Positions 26,648 to 35,015 of a stretch of 64,000 nt of DNA are shown here, one piece after another. The position numbers were made by a program, and so were the translations under genes. Numbering within the stretch: position 1 is the first letter of the stretch; every line of letters begins with the position of its first letter. The DNA is from Paenibacillus puerhi (lineage in GTDB: Bacteria; Bacillota; Bacilli; Paenibacillales; NBRC-103111): the NCBI RefSeq assembly GCF_009846885.1, contig NZ_WUWM01000009.1, forward strand, positions 62,001-126,000, in the 5' to 3' direction. A model generated the notes under the pieces. It saw only the letters and a list, made by a program, of their open reading frames with translations. It was not told where the DNA came from and searched no databases.

Positions 26648-27523
26648 ATGAAGTTCGGCTGTCATATCAGCATCCGCCGCGGCTATCTGGAGGCGGCTCG
26701 GACGGCGGCCCGGCTCGGCGCCGATGCTTTTCAGTACTTTCCCAAAAATCCGCGCAGCTTGTCCGTGAAGCTGCCTATCCCCGCGGATGCCCGGGCCTGC
26801 GCGGAGTATTGCCGCGAGCAAGGCATCCGTTCGATCGCCCATACGCCATATCCTACGAATCCGGCGGTAGAGCCGGGAGACCTTCGGGAGGCGACCGTTG
26901 CTTCGCTGCGCAATGATCTGGCTATAGCGGATGCCTGCGGTTCGGCAGGGATCATCGTTCATTTTGGCAAGTACAAGGGAAAAGACCCGTTACAAGGCTA
27001 TAAAAATATTATACAATGTATAAATGAAGCGCTCGCAGGCTATTCTGGCAGCACTTTGCTGCTGATTGAGAATCAGGCGGGAGAGGGCAGTGCGATGGGC
27101 ACGACTCTGGAGGAGCTCGTACAAGTGAGGAAGCTGTGCGAGCGGCCGGAGCTGGTCGGCTTCTGCTTCGATACCTGCCACGCCTTTGCTTCAGGGTTAT
27201 GGCCTGCCGGCCAGGCGGACGGCTGGGACCGATTGCAGCAGGAGATGGAGCGTACCGGTTACTGGCCGGCGCTGCACGCGATTCACCTGAATGACTCGGT
27301 CTATCCGCGCGGGGGCTGCAAAGACCGGCACGCGGGTATTGGCCGGGGAACGATGGGCGAGGAACGATTCGCCCGAATGCTCGCCTCCCAGTCGCTGCGC
27401 GCGAAAAGCGGCCTTCCGGTCGTGCTGGAGACGCCGGTCTCCCGGGGATCGACGCATGAGTCCGAAATACAGTATATTCGGGAGATGAGCCGGGGTCATG
27501 AAAATGAATGTGTATCTGGATGA
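26648..27523 (+). CDS. nfo: Endonuclease IV (AP endonuclease)
   Basis: This 291-residue TIM-barrel enzyme cleaves abasic sites and trims blocked 3' ends left by beta-eliminating glycosylases. Start MKFGCHISIRRGY, metal ligands in IIVHFGKYKG, LIENQAGEG, FCFDTCHAFASG and the strongly conserved HLNDSVYPRGGCKDRHAGIGRG support the call. AAGGAGG precedes the ATG. It overlaps the next gene by 26 bases. Together with the Fpg-like gene upstream it covers two successive repair steps. Confidence 0.92.
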   Translation: MKFGCHISIRRGYLEAARTAARLGADAFQYFPKNPRSLSVKLPIPADARACAEYCREQGIRSIAHTPYPTNPAVEPGDLREATVASLRNDLAIADACGSAGIIVHFGKYKGKDPLQGYKNIIQCINEALAGYSGSTLLLIENQAGEGSAMGTTLEELVQVRKLCERPELVGFCFDTCHAFASGLWPAGQADGWDRLQQEMERTGYWPALHAIHLNDSVYPRGGCKDRHAGIGRGTMGEERFARMLASQSLRAKSGLPVVLETPVSRGSTHESEIQYIREMSRGHENECVSG

Positions 27524-27866
27524 TGTTCGTCCTTGTCCGGAGGGCTTTGTCCTCGCGAGAAGCGCGGAGGAATGCTTGCTGATGCTGAGCGAATGCAGCA
27601 TCGATATCTTGTCGCTCGACTACGACCTGGGCTGGGGAGGACCGAATGGGATGGATGTCGTTCGCGGCATCATCGCTTCGGGGACCTTTCCCGACCGGAT
27701 TTATTTGCACACGTCGAGCGACAGCGGGCGCAGGATGATGTATGAAGCGTTGTACGAGCATAAGCCAGCCCATACGAAGCTTTACGCGGGACCTGTTCCC
27801 GATGAGATATTGGCCGAAAGATCCGGACAAGCGAGAAGAACATACATTCAAGAAGCTGAAGAGTAG
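27498..27866 (+). CDS. Cyclic-phosphate processing receiver (cREC) domain protein
   Basis: The 122-residue protein resembles the cREC variant of response-regulator receivers: MNVYLDDVRPCPEGFVLARSAEE, then DILSLDYDLGWGGPNGMDVV and LHTSSDSGRRMM. These have been proposed, from comparative genomics, to act on cyclic nucleotide phosphates. It overlaps nfo by 26 bases and is followed by an ABC ATPase, implying coupled translation. The biochemical role is inferred only from the family name. Confidence 0.7.
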   Translation: MKMNVYLDDVRPCPEGFVLARSAEECLLMLSECSIDILSLDYDLGWGGPNGMDVVRGIIASGTFPDRIYLHTSSDSGRRMMYEALYEHKPAHTKLYAGPVPDEILAERSGQARRTYIQEAEE

Positions 27867-27878
27867 GTGTGGTTGCAG

Positions 27879-28682
27879 ATGACAGCAAGTATGGAAGTTA
27901 CACAGACAGCGGAGATTGTTTCGCTGGAGGACATTCATTTTATCCGTGAGGGCAGGCATATTTTAGCCGACGTGGGGTTCCGCATCCAAGCGGGCGAGCA
28001 TTGGGTCATTCTCGGGCGCAACGGCTCCGGGAAGACGACGCTCCTGGAGCTGATGAACGGGTATCAATTTCCGTCCAGCGGACAGGTTCGCGTGTTGGAC
28101 AATACCTACGGGCAGTGCGACGTGCGCGAGGTACGCAAGCGGATCGGCTATATCAGCCAATCGCTGTATGAGAAGCTGAATCCGGCGGATCCGGTATGGG
28201 AAGTGGTGGCTACCGGGGAATTCGGCTTTCTCCGGTTCTACGAGGCCATCCCCAAGGGGATCCGGGAGAAGTCGCTCGACAAGCTGCATGAGGTAGGACT
28301 GCTTCATATGGCGGATCAGCCGCTCGGCACGCTGTCTCAAGGCGAGCGGAAGAAGGCTATGCTGGCGCGCTCGCTGATGACGGAGCCCTCGGTTCTGATT
28401 ATGGACGAGCCCTGCGCGGGGCTGGATCTGTTTGAGCGCGAGCGTTTATTGGAAAATATCAATACGCTCGGCGAGCAGTCGATGACGGTCATCTATGTGA
28501 CGCATCACTTGGAGGAAATTGTCCCGATGTTCACGCATGTGCTGCTGGTGGAAGAGGGCAAGGTCATCGCCTGCGGAGAGAAGCGGGATGTGGTGACGGA
28601 GGAAAATCTGATGAAAGCGTTCCAGGTCCCGCTCCGCATCGAATGGTTCGGAGACCGCCCCTGGATCAAGGTGCTCGGATGA
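27879..28682 (+). CDS. ABC transporter-type ATPase (ModF/YlmA-like)
   Basis: The 267-residue single nucleotide-binding domain has Walker A LGRNGSGKTTL, signature LSQGERKKAML, Walker B VLIMDEPCAGLD and a double His THHLEE switch. No permease or binding protein is adjacent, which fits the soluble YlmA/ModF-like group. ATG 27879 is preferred; GTG 27867 abuts the upstream stop. The stop overlaps the next gene in an ATGA. Confidence 0.85.
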   Translation: MTASMEVTQTAEIVSLEDIHFIREGRHILADVGFRIQAGEHWVILGRNGSGKTTLLELMNGYQFPSSGQVRVLDNTYGQCDVREVRKRIGYISQSLYEKLNPADPVWEVVATGEFGFLRFYEAIPKGIREKSLDKLHEVGLLHMADQPLGTLSQGERKKAMLARSLMTEPSVLIMDEPCAGLDLFERERLLENINTLGEQSMTVIYVTHHLEEIVPMFTHVLLVEEGKVIACGEKRDVVTEENLMKAFQVPLRIEWFGDRPWIKVLG

Positions 28683-29713
28683 GCGGGCGCGTATGGGTAG
28701 GTACCTCCAATCGCGGGTTTGCCCAGCAGGCTCAAGAGGAGCTGAAGCGGCTGCTCGGCCCTGCCGTCCGCTTCGGGTGGCTGGCTCCCGGCGAGACGTT
28801 CTGGTTCCAGTCGCCGCTGAATCGCGAGGAGACGATCGCGGCTATCCAGCGGCAGGAGCCTATTTTCCTGAGGCATCTGTTTCCGGCGGATGCCGAGAAG
28901 GAATGGACGGGCACGTCCGAGGAAGCGATCGGCGCGGTCTGCGGTCTGATCGAACAAGAGCGGGCGGCGCTGGGCCTGGGCTCCAGCATCGCCGTGCAAA
29001 TTCGCAAGCCCGAAGGGGAGTCCCAGCTGCCTGCGCCGTCTTCGCTGAAGGCGGAGCTGGATGTGCTGCTGGAGCAGGAGTACGGCTTGAGGCCGGTCGT
29101 GCGCGAGTCTGATTGGATCTTGTCCGTATATATGACCCGCGGCCGGCTCTATGCCGGGATAACCCGACCGGAGCAAAATATATCCGACTGGTCGGGCGGC
29201 GCGGTTCGCTTTCGGAAGGAGGAGGGACAGGTGTCCCGGGCCAAGTTCAAGCTGCTTGAAGCGGAGCTGGCCTTCGGTCTTGATTTTCACAGCTACCGGC
29301 AAGCGCTTGACATCGGCGCGGCTCCGGGCGGCTGGACGAGCCTGCTGCTGGAGCGGGGCCTTGCTGTGACGGCCGTAGATCCGGCCAAGCTGGACCCGTC
29401 TCTGCTGGGGCATCCGCGATTGACCTATTTGGCCAAAAAAGCGGATGAAGTGAAGTTCGAGCCAGGCAAGTTCGACCTGCTCGTCTGTGATATGAGCTGG
29501 AGCCACCGCCAGATGGCTAAGCTCGTGCTGCAGCTCGCGGAAGCCTTGCAATCGGGTGGGACGGCGATCATTACGGTCAAGCTGATGCATAAGAAGGCAT
29601 TCCAGTCGATCCGCGAGGTAGAGGAGGACTTGTCCGGCGCGTTTACGCTGCAGAAGGCGAAGCAGCTGTTTCACAACAGGGACGAGCTTACGCTGTTTTT
29701 CTTGAAGTCCTAG
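28679..29713 (+). CDS. SAM-dependent rRNA 2'-O-methyltransferase (RlmM-like)
   Basis: The 344-residue protein has a THUMP-like N-terminal half and a C-terminal Rossmann methyltransferase domain with ALDIGAAPGGWTSLLLERG (SAM site, about residue 214), the catalytic Asp in LLVCDMSWS and Lys in AIITVKLM. These fit the K-D-K-E tetrad of FtsJ-like 2'-O-methyltransferases such as RlmM, which modifies C2498 of 23S rRNA in E. coli. The target here is not proven. Start ATG 28679 overlaps the ABC gene stop. Confidence 0.82.
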   Translation: MSGRVWVGTSNRGFAQQAQEELKRLLGPAVRFGWLAPGETFWFQSPLNREETIAAIQRQEPIFLRHLFPADAEKEWTGTSEEAIGAVCGLIEQERAALGLGSSIAVQIRKPEGESQLPAPSSLKAELDVLLEQEYGLRPVVRESDWILSVYMTRGRLYAGITRPEQNISDWSGGAVRFRKEEGQVSRAKFKLLEAELAFGLDFHSYRQALDIGAAPGGWTSLLLERGLAVTAVDPAKLDPSLLGHPRLTYLAKKADEVKFEPGKFDLLVCDMSWSHRQMAKLVLQLAEALQSGGTAIITVKLMHKKAFQSIREVEEDLSGAFTLQKAKQLFHNRDELTLFFLKS

Positions 29714-29747
29714 AACCGGTTGGAGAGGAAGGAGGAGCTGATGATCC

Positions 29748-30368
29748 ATGTCGCAGACGTATTGGGACGAGATTTTTGCCGGCAAATCCGCAGACGGGCT
29801 GCAGTATGATCTGTGGCTGGAGCCCTACCTCGACGAGCTTCGAGCCGGAGATGGACGGCCTGTGCTCGATCTGGGCTGCGGGGCCGGGAATAATTCGCTG
29901 TATATGACCGAGCGGGGCATTCCCGTTATCGCCTGCGATCTTTCTGCGGAAGCGCTGAGGCGTGTCGCGGAGCGGCTTCCCGATGTGACCGCACGCCAGC
30001 TGGACCTTCTGGACCCGCTGCCCTTCGAGGATGGATCGGCCCCTGTGGTCGTGGCCGATCTGTGCCTGCATTACTTTCCCTGGGCCGATACCCAGCGGGT
30101 CATCGCCGAGATCAGGCGGGTTCTGCAGCCCGGCGGCTGGCTGCTCTGCCGGGTTAACTCGATTCGCGATACCGAGTTTGGAGCCGGAGAGGGAACGGAG
30201 CTGGAGCCTGGGCTGTATGAACGGGACGGCAGACTGAAGCGTTTTTTTGAACGGGATCAGCTGGAAGCACTGTTCAGCGAGTGGCGGGTGAGGACGCTGG
30301 AGGAAGGTCTTATGCCGCGCTACGACAGACCGAAGGTGGCCTGGACCGTGGCGGCCGTGCGGGATTGA
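29748..30368 (+). CDS. Class I SAM-dependent methyltransferase
   Basis: The 206-residue protein has motif I VLDLGCGAGNNSLYMTERG, acidic post-I IACDLSAEAL and motif IV DLCLHYFPWADTQRVIAEI. It resembles small-molecule methyltransferases of the UbiE/tellurite-resistance group. The substrate is unknown. GGAGG lies about 13 bases upstream. It probably ends the run of same-strand genes that begins at the Fpg-like glycosylase. Confidence 0.82.
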   Translation: MSQTYWDEIFAGKSADGLQYDLWLEPYLDELRAGDGRPVLDLGCGAGNNSLYMTERGIPVIACDLSAEALRRVAERLPDVTARQLDLLDPLPFEDGSAPVVVADLCLHYFPWADTQRVIAEIRRVLQPGGWLLCRVNSIRDTEFGAGEGTELEPGLYERDGRLKRFFERDQLEALFSEWRVRTLEEGLMPRYDRPKVAWTVAAVRD

Positions 30369-30477
30369 AGGCTTGAAGGCACATGCCCTTGCCGCCAGGA
30401 TCTGATTCGCAAGACAGCAGGGAGCTAGGCGGCTGAATCGGCGAAGCTATTTTGAAGCGGAGGGGAGCTTGGGGGCT

Positions 30478-30786
30478 ATGGGGATGAGCTTGACTGCGAT
30501 ATGGACGATCGGCGGAATCATCGGGGCGCTTATACTGGCTTGGGCATTGTTTAAGATCGGGGGCAAGGTCAGGGACAAGGCTGAGGCCAGCAAGGTCATT
30601 AAGATGAGTCTGTACAAGTCCAGGTCCGGCAAGTCCGGTAAAGGCAAGGCAGACAAGAAGACCTGTTCCTTCTGCAAAAAGAAGAGCGCACGTCTTGCTT
30701 TCTATGCTAGCGAAACGGGCCAGGTTATCGGGGTTTGCGACGCCTGCAGGCCGCAGGCCGAGCGGCGGGCGCTGAATAGGCTGTAG
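30478..30786 (+). CDS. Membrane-anchored zinc-ribbon protein
   Basis: The 102-residue protein has one N-terminal membrane helix (about residues 5-24, WTIGGIIGALILAWALF), a basic Lys/Ser/Gly linker (KSRSGKSGKGKADKK) and a short C-terminal zinc ribbon with two CxxC pairs (CSFC, CDAC). ATG 30478 follows AGGGGAG at 10 bases; TTG 30469 is an alternative. The function is unknown. A strong terminator follows. Confidence 0.7.
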   Translation: MGMSLTAIWTIGGIIGALILAWALFKIGGKVRDKAEASKVIKMSLYKSRSGKSGKGKADKKTCSFCKKKSARLAFYASETGQVIGVCDACRPQAERRALNRL

Positions 30787-30810
30787 CGAGGATGGAGAAT
30801 GCTTAGAAAC

Positions 30811-30847
30811 AGAGTGCCCTTTCCGGTGGGAAAGAGCACTCTTTTTT
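30811..30847. terminator. Strong hairpin terminator with T6
   Basis: AGAGTGC (30811-30817) pairs with 30836-30842, and inside it CTTTCC pairs with GGAAAG. Six T residues end it. It serves the + strand zinc-ribbon gene and, from the other side, the secreted protein at 30856. Confidence 0.9.
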
Positions 30848-30855
30848 CGGCTGTC

Positions 30856-31503
30856 CTAGAGCCCTGGAGCCAGAGAGGTTTTGAGCGGGTTGGTGCTGTG
30901 CACCGTGTACTCGCCAATCCCCCAAGGATAAGTTACGGATACGGCGCTAGGAAATGCCACATAAGAACCGGCAGCGTTCTTCACTTGCAGCGAGGAAAAT
31001 GCGGCGTTAGAGTATTTATTCTTATCTTGATTGTCCAGCGTACTGTGTACGGTCTTCACAATGGTAGGCCCAACGAGTGCGCCCTTCGTAGCTGCTGGAA
31101 GCGTGTAGGCTTCTACGCCATTGATATACAGCGAGGCCGTGTTGTCCAAGTTGTTAACGAGCTTAAGATTGATCTGGGTTCCGGCGGTAGGCTGGTTGGT
31201 GAGAGGGGCAGTAGCATTCGATCCGGAAGCGCTTCCACAATTCAAAAATTTATTCCATCCGGTCGAGGGCTTGTAGGAGATTCCCCCCTCGCAGGTGTTG
31301 GCCAGTCCCAGGTAAAAGGCAATAAAGCTTCCATCGTTAGAGACATAGACGTTGCTTGGTATAGTAAGATAGCCGGAAATCCCGTAGTAGCTCGAAGTGG
31401 TCGCCACTCGCACGGCCCCTTCTCCGGTTACGGCAAATGCGCTAGTAGCCATGGAAAATACAGCAACGAGTGAAATAAACATGGTAACTAATTTTTTCAT
31501 CAA
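30856..31503 (-). CDS. Small secreted protein, unknown function
   Basis: The 215-residue product has a clear signal peptide (MKKLVTMFISLVAVFSMATSAFA, cleavage before VTGEG). The mature 190 residues look beta-rich, with one likely disulfide (Cys in ANTCEGG and FLNCGS), a jelly-roll-like pattern (INLKLVNNLDNTASLYINGVEAYTL) and a Tyr/Ser-rich N-terminus. I do not recognise a family. TTG 31503 and ATG 31500 are both possible starts behind GGAG. A strong promoter with a perfect palindrome and a ~140-base leader precede it. Confidence 0.78.
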   Translation of the reverse strand: MMKKLVTMFISLVAVFSMATSAFAVTGEGAVRVATTSSYYGISGYLTIPSNVYVSNDGSFIAFYLGLANTCEGGISYKPSTGWNKFLNCGSASGSNATAPLTNQPTAGTQINLKLVNNLDNTASLYINGVEAYTLPAATKGALVGPTIVKTVHSTLDNQDKNKYSNAAFSSLQVKNAAGSYVAFPSAVSVTYPWGIGEYTVHSTNPLKTSLAPGL

Positions 31504-31649
31504 TGATCACACTCCATTCTGGATTTTTGGGGGCCCTGATGGCCGCCGAGTTACTAGAGCTGCAGCTTCCTGTGACAGAAACGAACTCAAGCCTTTCTCT
31601 GTAGCGATCACTCCTCTCTTAAACTATCTTTATTTGCGATACTGATATT

Positions 31650-31688
31650 ACTATAAACCAAAGTTAATATTTTGTAAATATTTACAAA
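31650..31688 (-). promoter_or_regulatory. Promoter with an 18-bp perfect palindrome at the -35
   Basis: On the minus strand TTTACA (31678-31673), 17 bp and TATAGT (31655-31650) form a strong promoter for the secreted protein. The -35 lies inside TTTGTAAATATTTACAAA (31671-31688), a perfect palindrome typical of a repressor site. The leader, about 140 bases, holds several short inverted repeats. The rest of the gap 31504-31846 shows no gene. Confidence 0.7.
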
Positions 31689-31846
31689 TATAAAAAATAA
31701 TATATTTTATAGATAATATATGATATTCGGTTTAATGAGGCAGGGTCATGGTTTGGAAATAGGGGTGTTTGGAGAGAGCTTCCGTGGGGAGATGGGCGTA
31801 AGATACAGGGATCATCCGGCTGCTCCCCGGAAAAGGCACGCATCAA

Positions 31847-31875
31847 AGGCAAGACCACCGATACGGTGCTTGCCT
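31847..31875 (-). terminator. Terminator of the lipoprotein gene
   Basis: AGGCAAG (31847-31853) pairs with 31869-31875, with an inner CACCG/CGGTG stem and a 2-nt bulge. On the minus strand a TTTG tail follows. It lies 50 bases past the lipoprotein stop. Confidence 0.6.
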
Positions 31876-31924
31876 AGTGGCTCCAACTTGAGGGGTGCTT
31901 TCGGCTACCTGATCCTGTCACGGC

Positions 31925-32458
31925 CTAGTTAGGGGAGAGGGTCGCTTGAATACCTTGTATGTGGGTGAGCTCTTTATCGAAGATGTACTCAAACGCATAC
32001 GGGTTTTGATGCTCATCCTCGCCTGTAATGGTTAGGATCGTCCAGTCGGGCCCGATGTTCTGTTCAATATGGATATCCCGCTTGACATGTCTGATTGAGA
32101 TGTAGTCGATGGGGACCCGGATGTAGCCAGCTTCGTTCTTTTTATATTGATAATCAAACTGAATTTGAGCTTGCTCGCTTGTATAAAACTTCTCGAGAGC
32201 TTGGATTAATTGTGCTTTGTCCGCCTCGGTGACGGGTTGAAACAGGTCATATTTAGCCAGAATGGCTAGGCTTTTTTGTTCCATATCGAGCAGTTGGCCC
32301 ACGATCTCTTCCTCCGTATTTTTGGAATCAATCAGGGGGACAGCTGGTTGCTGGGCTGTATGGGCTGGTAGAGACGGGTGTATCCCTGTACCGGATTCCT
32401 CGCAGCCTGAACCCGCTAGGAGCGCCAGAATGCTCAGATGATAGACAATCATTCTCAT
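31925..32458 (-). CDS. Putative lipoprotein
   Basis: The 177-residue protein starts at ATG 32458 behind GAGGTGAG. The short signal peptide ends in LLAGSGC, an imperfect lipobox because Gly is at -3. The mature protein has a Pro/Ser/Thr linker, a helical region (LLDMEQKSLAILAKYDLFQ) and an alpha/beta domain. I do not recognise the family. It faces the decayed yolD copy and is transcribed away from it. Confidence 0.7.
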   Translation of the reverse strand: MRMIVYHLSILALLAGSGCEESGTGIHPSLPAHTAQQPAVPLIDSKNTEEEIVGQLLDMEQKSLAILAKYDLFQPVTEADKAQLIQALEKFYTSEQAQIQFDYQYKKNEAGYIRVPIDYISIRHVKRDIHIEQNIGPDWTILTITGEDEHQNPYAFEYIFDKELTHIQGIQATLSPN

Positions 32459-32493
32459 AAAACTCACCTCATGAAAGTATGTTTATGTTACTA

Positions 32494-32720
32494 ACGAGTT
32501 GAACTTCCATAAAGTTTGATGCATCTAAAATAAGCTCACGACGTTCCCGTCTGCAAGGCACTGCCGATGATCCGAATCCGCTGGGCTATCTTCATGCCGC
32601 ATGGGTCATTATGACGTACAGCTCTTGGAGCGGAGAGGTGAGCATCAGCAGGCAGTTCGTTACTGTTATCTTCCACGATGGTTAGCTTAAAAGGCAGCAG
32701 GACAGCGCCCCGAATCTACT
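32494..32720 (-). pseudogene. Decayed partial copy of the yolD-like gene 3' end
   Basis: These 227 bases align with 34620-35015 at close to 90% by eye but lack an internal block of about 173 bases (34725-34897 in the intact copy). The copy includes the last codons and about 40 bases of 3' flank, and has no start codon and no intact frame. With the intact copy it brackets the hydrolase-TetR module in direct orientation. The gap 32459-32812 otherwise holds only the hydrolase promoter. Confidence 0.85.
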
Positions 32721-32731
32721 CCCTTAGATTC

Positions 32732-32777
32732 TTGACAATATATTATGTAAGGTGATAATGTGTACACTGTACACATT
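32732..32777 (+). promoter_or_regulatory. Hydrolase promoter and TetR-type operator
   Basis: TTGACA (32732-32737), 16 bp and GATAAT (32754-32759) form a near-consensus promoter. A 21-bp palindrome overlaps and follows the -10: AATGTGTAC and GTACACATT (32757-32765, 32769-32777) around ACT. This is the expected position for repression by the TetR protein encoded just downstream. Confidence 0.8.
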
Positions 32778-32812
32778 TTGATTGAGATCAATTGCTTAAG
32801 GGAGAGAAGAAC

Positions 32813-33748
32813 ATGTCGAAACTAATTATTCTTATTAGCTTGATTCTTATTTTTATAATCATTTTCGGTACCATCGTCTACGTTATCCTGGCTTCCAGAA
32901 CAAGTCCCCCAATTCAACATCAGGCTTATATAGAACGGACGTTTACATCTGCAGATGGTGCGACAATCGCTTATAAATCGGTTGGTACAGGTCCTAATGT
33001 GATTGTAATTCCCGGAACCTTATCAGTAGCGGGCGATTACAGTTATCTAGCCCGCGAGCTCTCCCAGCATTACACGGTTAATGTTCTTGAACGAAGGGGT
33101 CGCGGTCATAGTGATCCGCAGAATGAAGATTATAGCATTATTAAAGAACGTGAGGATGTACTGGCTCTGCAGGAACAAACAGGGGCACATTATTTGGTAG
33201 GGCACAGTTTTGGCGGATTTGTTGCGCTTGAGGCTGCACGAAACAATGACAAGTTCACAAGGGTAGCCGCCTACGAACCGGGAGTTTCTATTCATGGCTC
33301 TGTCCCGACGGATTGGGTGGCATCTGCGCAGAAGTACATGGCGGAAGGCAAGCACCTGAATGCATTTGTTAAATTCGTCAAGGGATTTAACCCCGATAGT
33401 GCTAAGGCGCCGGATTGGCTCCTCAAGTTTATTTTGCCCCTGATGATCAAGAAGAACGAACGGCAGCAAAAGTACGACCTCATGCTGACCTCGATTAGAG
33501 AGCATTTGGAATCTGCAAAGTTAAACGATACACACCAAAACTACAGACAAATCTCTGCCGATGTGCTTCTAATAGGAGGCAGTAAAACCGAAAAGACTTT
33601 TGGGAAAATTATTCCTGCATTATCCGAAAGCATCCCTTCGGTAGAAACCGTCACAATTAATGGATTAGATCACTTTGGTCCGGACAACAGTGGCCAACCC
33701 AAAGAAGTGGCCCATCGTCTGTCTGCATTTTTTAGCGCTAACAATTAA
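32813..33748 (+). CDS. Alpha/beta hydrolase with N-terminal membrane anchor
   Basis: The 311-residue protein has one N-terminal membrane span (about residues 4-27) and an alpha/beta-hydrolase fold. The nucleophile elbow is GHSFGG (Ser near residue 133). The late His is in NGLDHFG. VLERRGRGHSDP is the conserved region after strand 4. ATG 32813 lies behind AAGGGAG. A strong promoter with a palindrome precedes it and a TetR gene follows on the same strand, so it is probably induced by a small molecule that it may also act on. The substrate is unknown. Confidence 0.88.
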   Translation: MSKLIILISLILIFIIIFGTIVYVILASRTSPPIQHQAYIERTFTSADGATIAYKSVGTGPNVIVIPGTLSVAGDYSYLARELSQHYTVNVLERRGRGHSDPQNEDYSIIKEREDVLALQEQTGAHYLVGHSFGGFVALEAARNNDKFTRVAAYEPGVSIHGSVPTDWVASAQKYMAEGKHLNAFVKFVKGFNPDSAKAPDWLLKFILPLMIKKNERQQKYDLMLTSIREHLESAKLNDTHQNYRQISADVLLIGGSKTEKTFGKIIPALSESIPSVETVTINGLDHFGPDNSGQPKEVAHRLSAFFSANN

Positions 33749-33819
33749 TAACGACCGCTCTTTTGCCCCTGATCCTTGAATGATGTATGATGATGGTAAT
33801 CAAAAATACAGGTGATCCT

Positions 33820-33864
33820 ATGTCAATTGTAGTACAAAGTGCTGAAATTAGGGCAAAACGATGA
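33820..33864 (+). CDS. 14-codon leader reading frame coupled to tetR
   Basis: ATG 33820 has AGGTGA at a good distance and encodes MSIVVQSAEIRAKR, then a TGA that overlaps the tetR ATG (ATGA). The tetR gene itself has only a weak AGGG site, so its translation may depend on this leader. An alternative is that it is the displaced N-terminus of tetR after a frameshift. Confidence 0.45.
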   Translation: MSIVVQSAEIRAKR

Positions 33865-34583
33865 CGGATAGATCTAATGATGATGCAGTTATCCCGCATT
33901 ATGCCAAGCTTGCTTGGAAGTTGCAGGACACGAAGCCTGCCTCCGCCTCTTTGTCAAAACGACTGAATACGTATGTGGTTGTCAAGTCCGCGATAGAATT
34001 GGCAGATCGCGATGGGTTAGTGGGTTTATCGATTCGAAATCTTGCTAAGCATCTCGGGGTTACGACGATGGCCATATATAGACACATTCTCTCACGCGAA
34101 GAGTTACTGATTCTCATGGTTGACACGGCGCTCGGACCTCCATCTGACTCCATACGGGCAGCCGCTTCATGGCGGGAGATGCTGCGGACGTGGGGGAGAG
34201 AGTTATTTGAGCGATATAAAGCTCATCCCTGGTTACTTGACGCTCCGCTGCCCGGCCTTCCGACCACGCCTAATCATCTGCAATGGATAGAAGCTGTGCT
34301 TGCGGGACTGGAGCCGACAGGTTACCCATTACAGCAGCGGCTCGATATCGCATTAATGATCGACGGTCATTCTCGTAATATGGCTAATCTTGCCCGACAG
34401 AACGAGGATTGGATGTCTGAAGCGCCGAATGCTTCTATAGCCTGGTTACAACATTATGTCACTAAGAACTCACACCCCTTATTTAGTCGCGCATTAAGCG
34501 AAGGAGTGCTTGAGGATGAAGAAGCGTTCAATTTTGATTTCGGGCTAGATTGTATCATTAACGGATTAGATGCTTTGCCATAG
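33861..34583 (+). CDS. TetR-family regulator (TetR C-terminal class)
   Basis: The 240-residue protein has a helix-turn-helix at about residues 35-80 (LADRDGLVGLSIRNLAKHLGVTTMAIYRHILSREELL). This placement, after a ~30-residue N-terminal extension, and the C-terminal domain with RYKAHPWLLDAPLPGLPTTP and LEPTGYPLQQRLD are typical of the TetR_C_1 group. It likely binds the palindrome before the hydrolase gene. The start overlaps the leader frame. Confidence 0.88.
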   Translation: MTDRSNDDAVIPHYAKLAWKLQDTKPASASLSKRLNTYVVVKSAIELADRDGLVGLSIRNLAKHLGVTTMAIYRHILSREELLILMVDTALGPPSDSIRAAASWREMLRTWGRELFERYKAHPWLLDAPLPGLPTTPNHLQWIEAVLAGLEPTGYPLQQRLDIALMIDGHSRNMANLARQNEDWMSEAPNASIAWLQHYVTKNSHPLFSRALSEGVLEDEEAFNFDFGLDCIINGLDALP

Positions 34584-34619
34584 GGTACAGTGAAACGTCC
34601 GCCGCGAGAAGGGACTCTG

Positions 34620-35015
34620 AACGAGTTGCTTCCATAAAGTTGAATAAATCTAGAGCAAGCTCACGACATTCCCGTCTGCAAGGCGCTGCCGATGATCCGA
34701 ATCCGCTGGGCGATCTTCATGCCGATCGTCGCCTTGGCTACATCGCGGGTGATGACGAATCGGTCTTCATAGCCGCGGTAGATATAGCGGAAGTGGAGAT
34801 CATGATCCTCCCGGTCGTCCCGGAATACTTTGATTTTCCGCGCGCGCAGCTCTTTGTTCACGTGAACCAGCTCTTTGTGCAGATGATCCAGCAAGACATG
34901 GGCCGCCATGACGTACAGCTTTTTGAGCGGAGAGGTAAGCAGCAGCAGGTCCTTACTGTTATCCTCCACGATGGTTAGCATAAAAGGCAGCAGGACAGCG
35001 TCCCGAATAAGCTCC
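34620..35015. repeat. Intact member of a direct duplication (other copy 32494-32720)
   Basis: This segment covers the 3' part of the yolD-like gene and its 3' flank. The flank shared by both copies (AACGAGTTG then CTTCCATAAAGTT) shows the duplicated unit extends beyond the coding region. Confidence 0.85.

Noticed and set aside
28505..29785. 426-residue open frame on the minus strand
   Set aside because: Antisense to the ABC ATPase and methyltransferase genes; Gln/Arg/Leu-rich composition is typical of a shadow frame.
31720..31932. 70-residue frame on the + strand
   Set aside because: No ribosome site; it overlaps the terminator hairpin and the stop of the lipoprotein gene.
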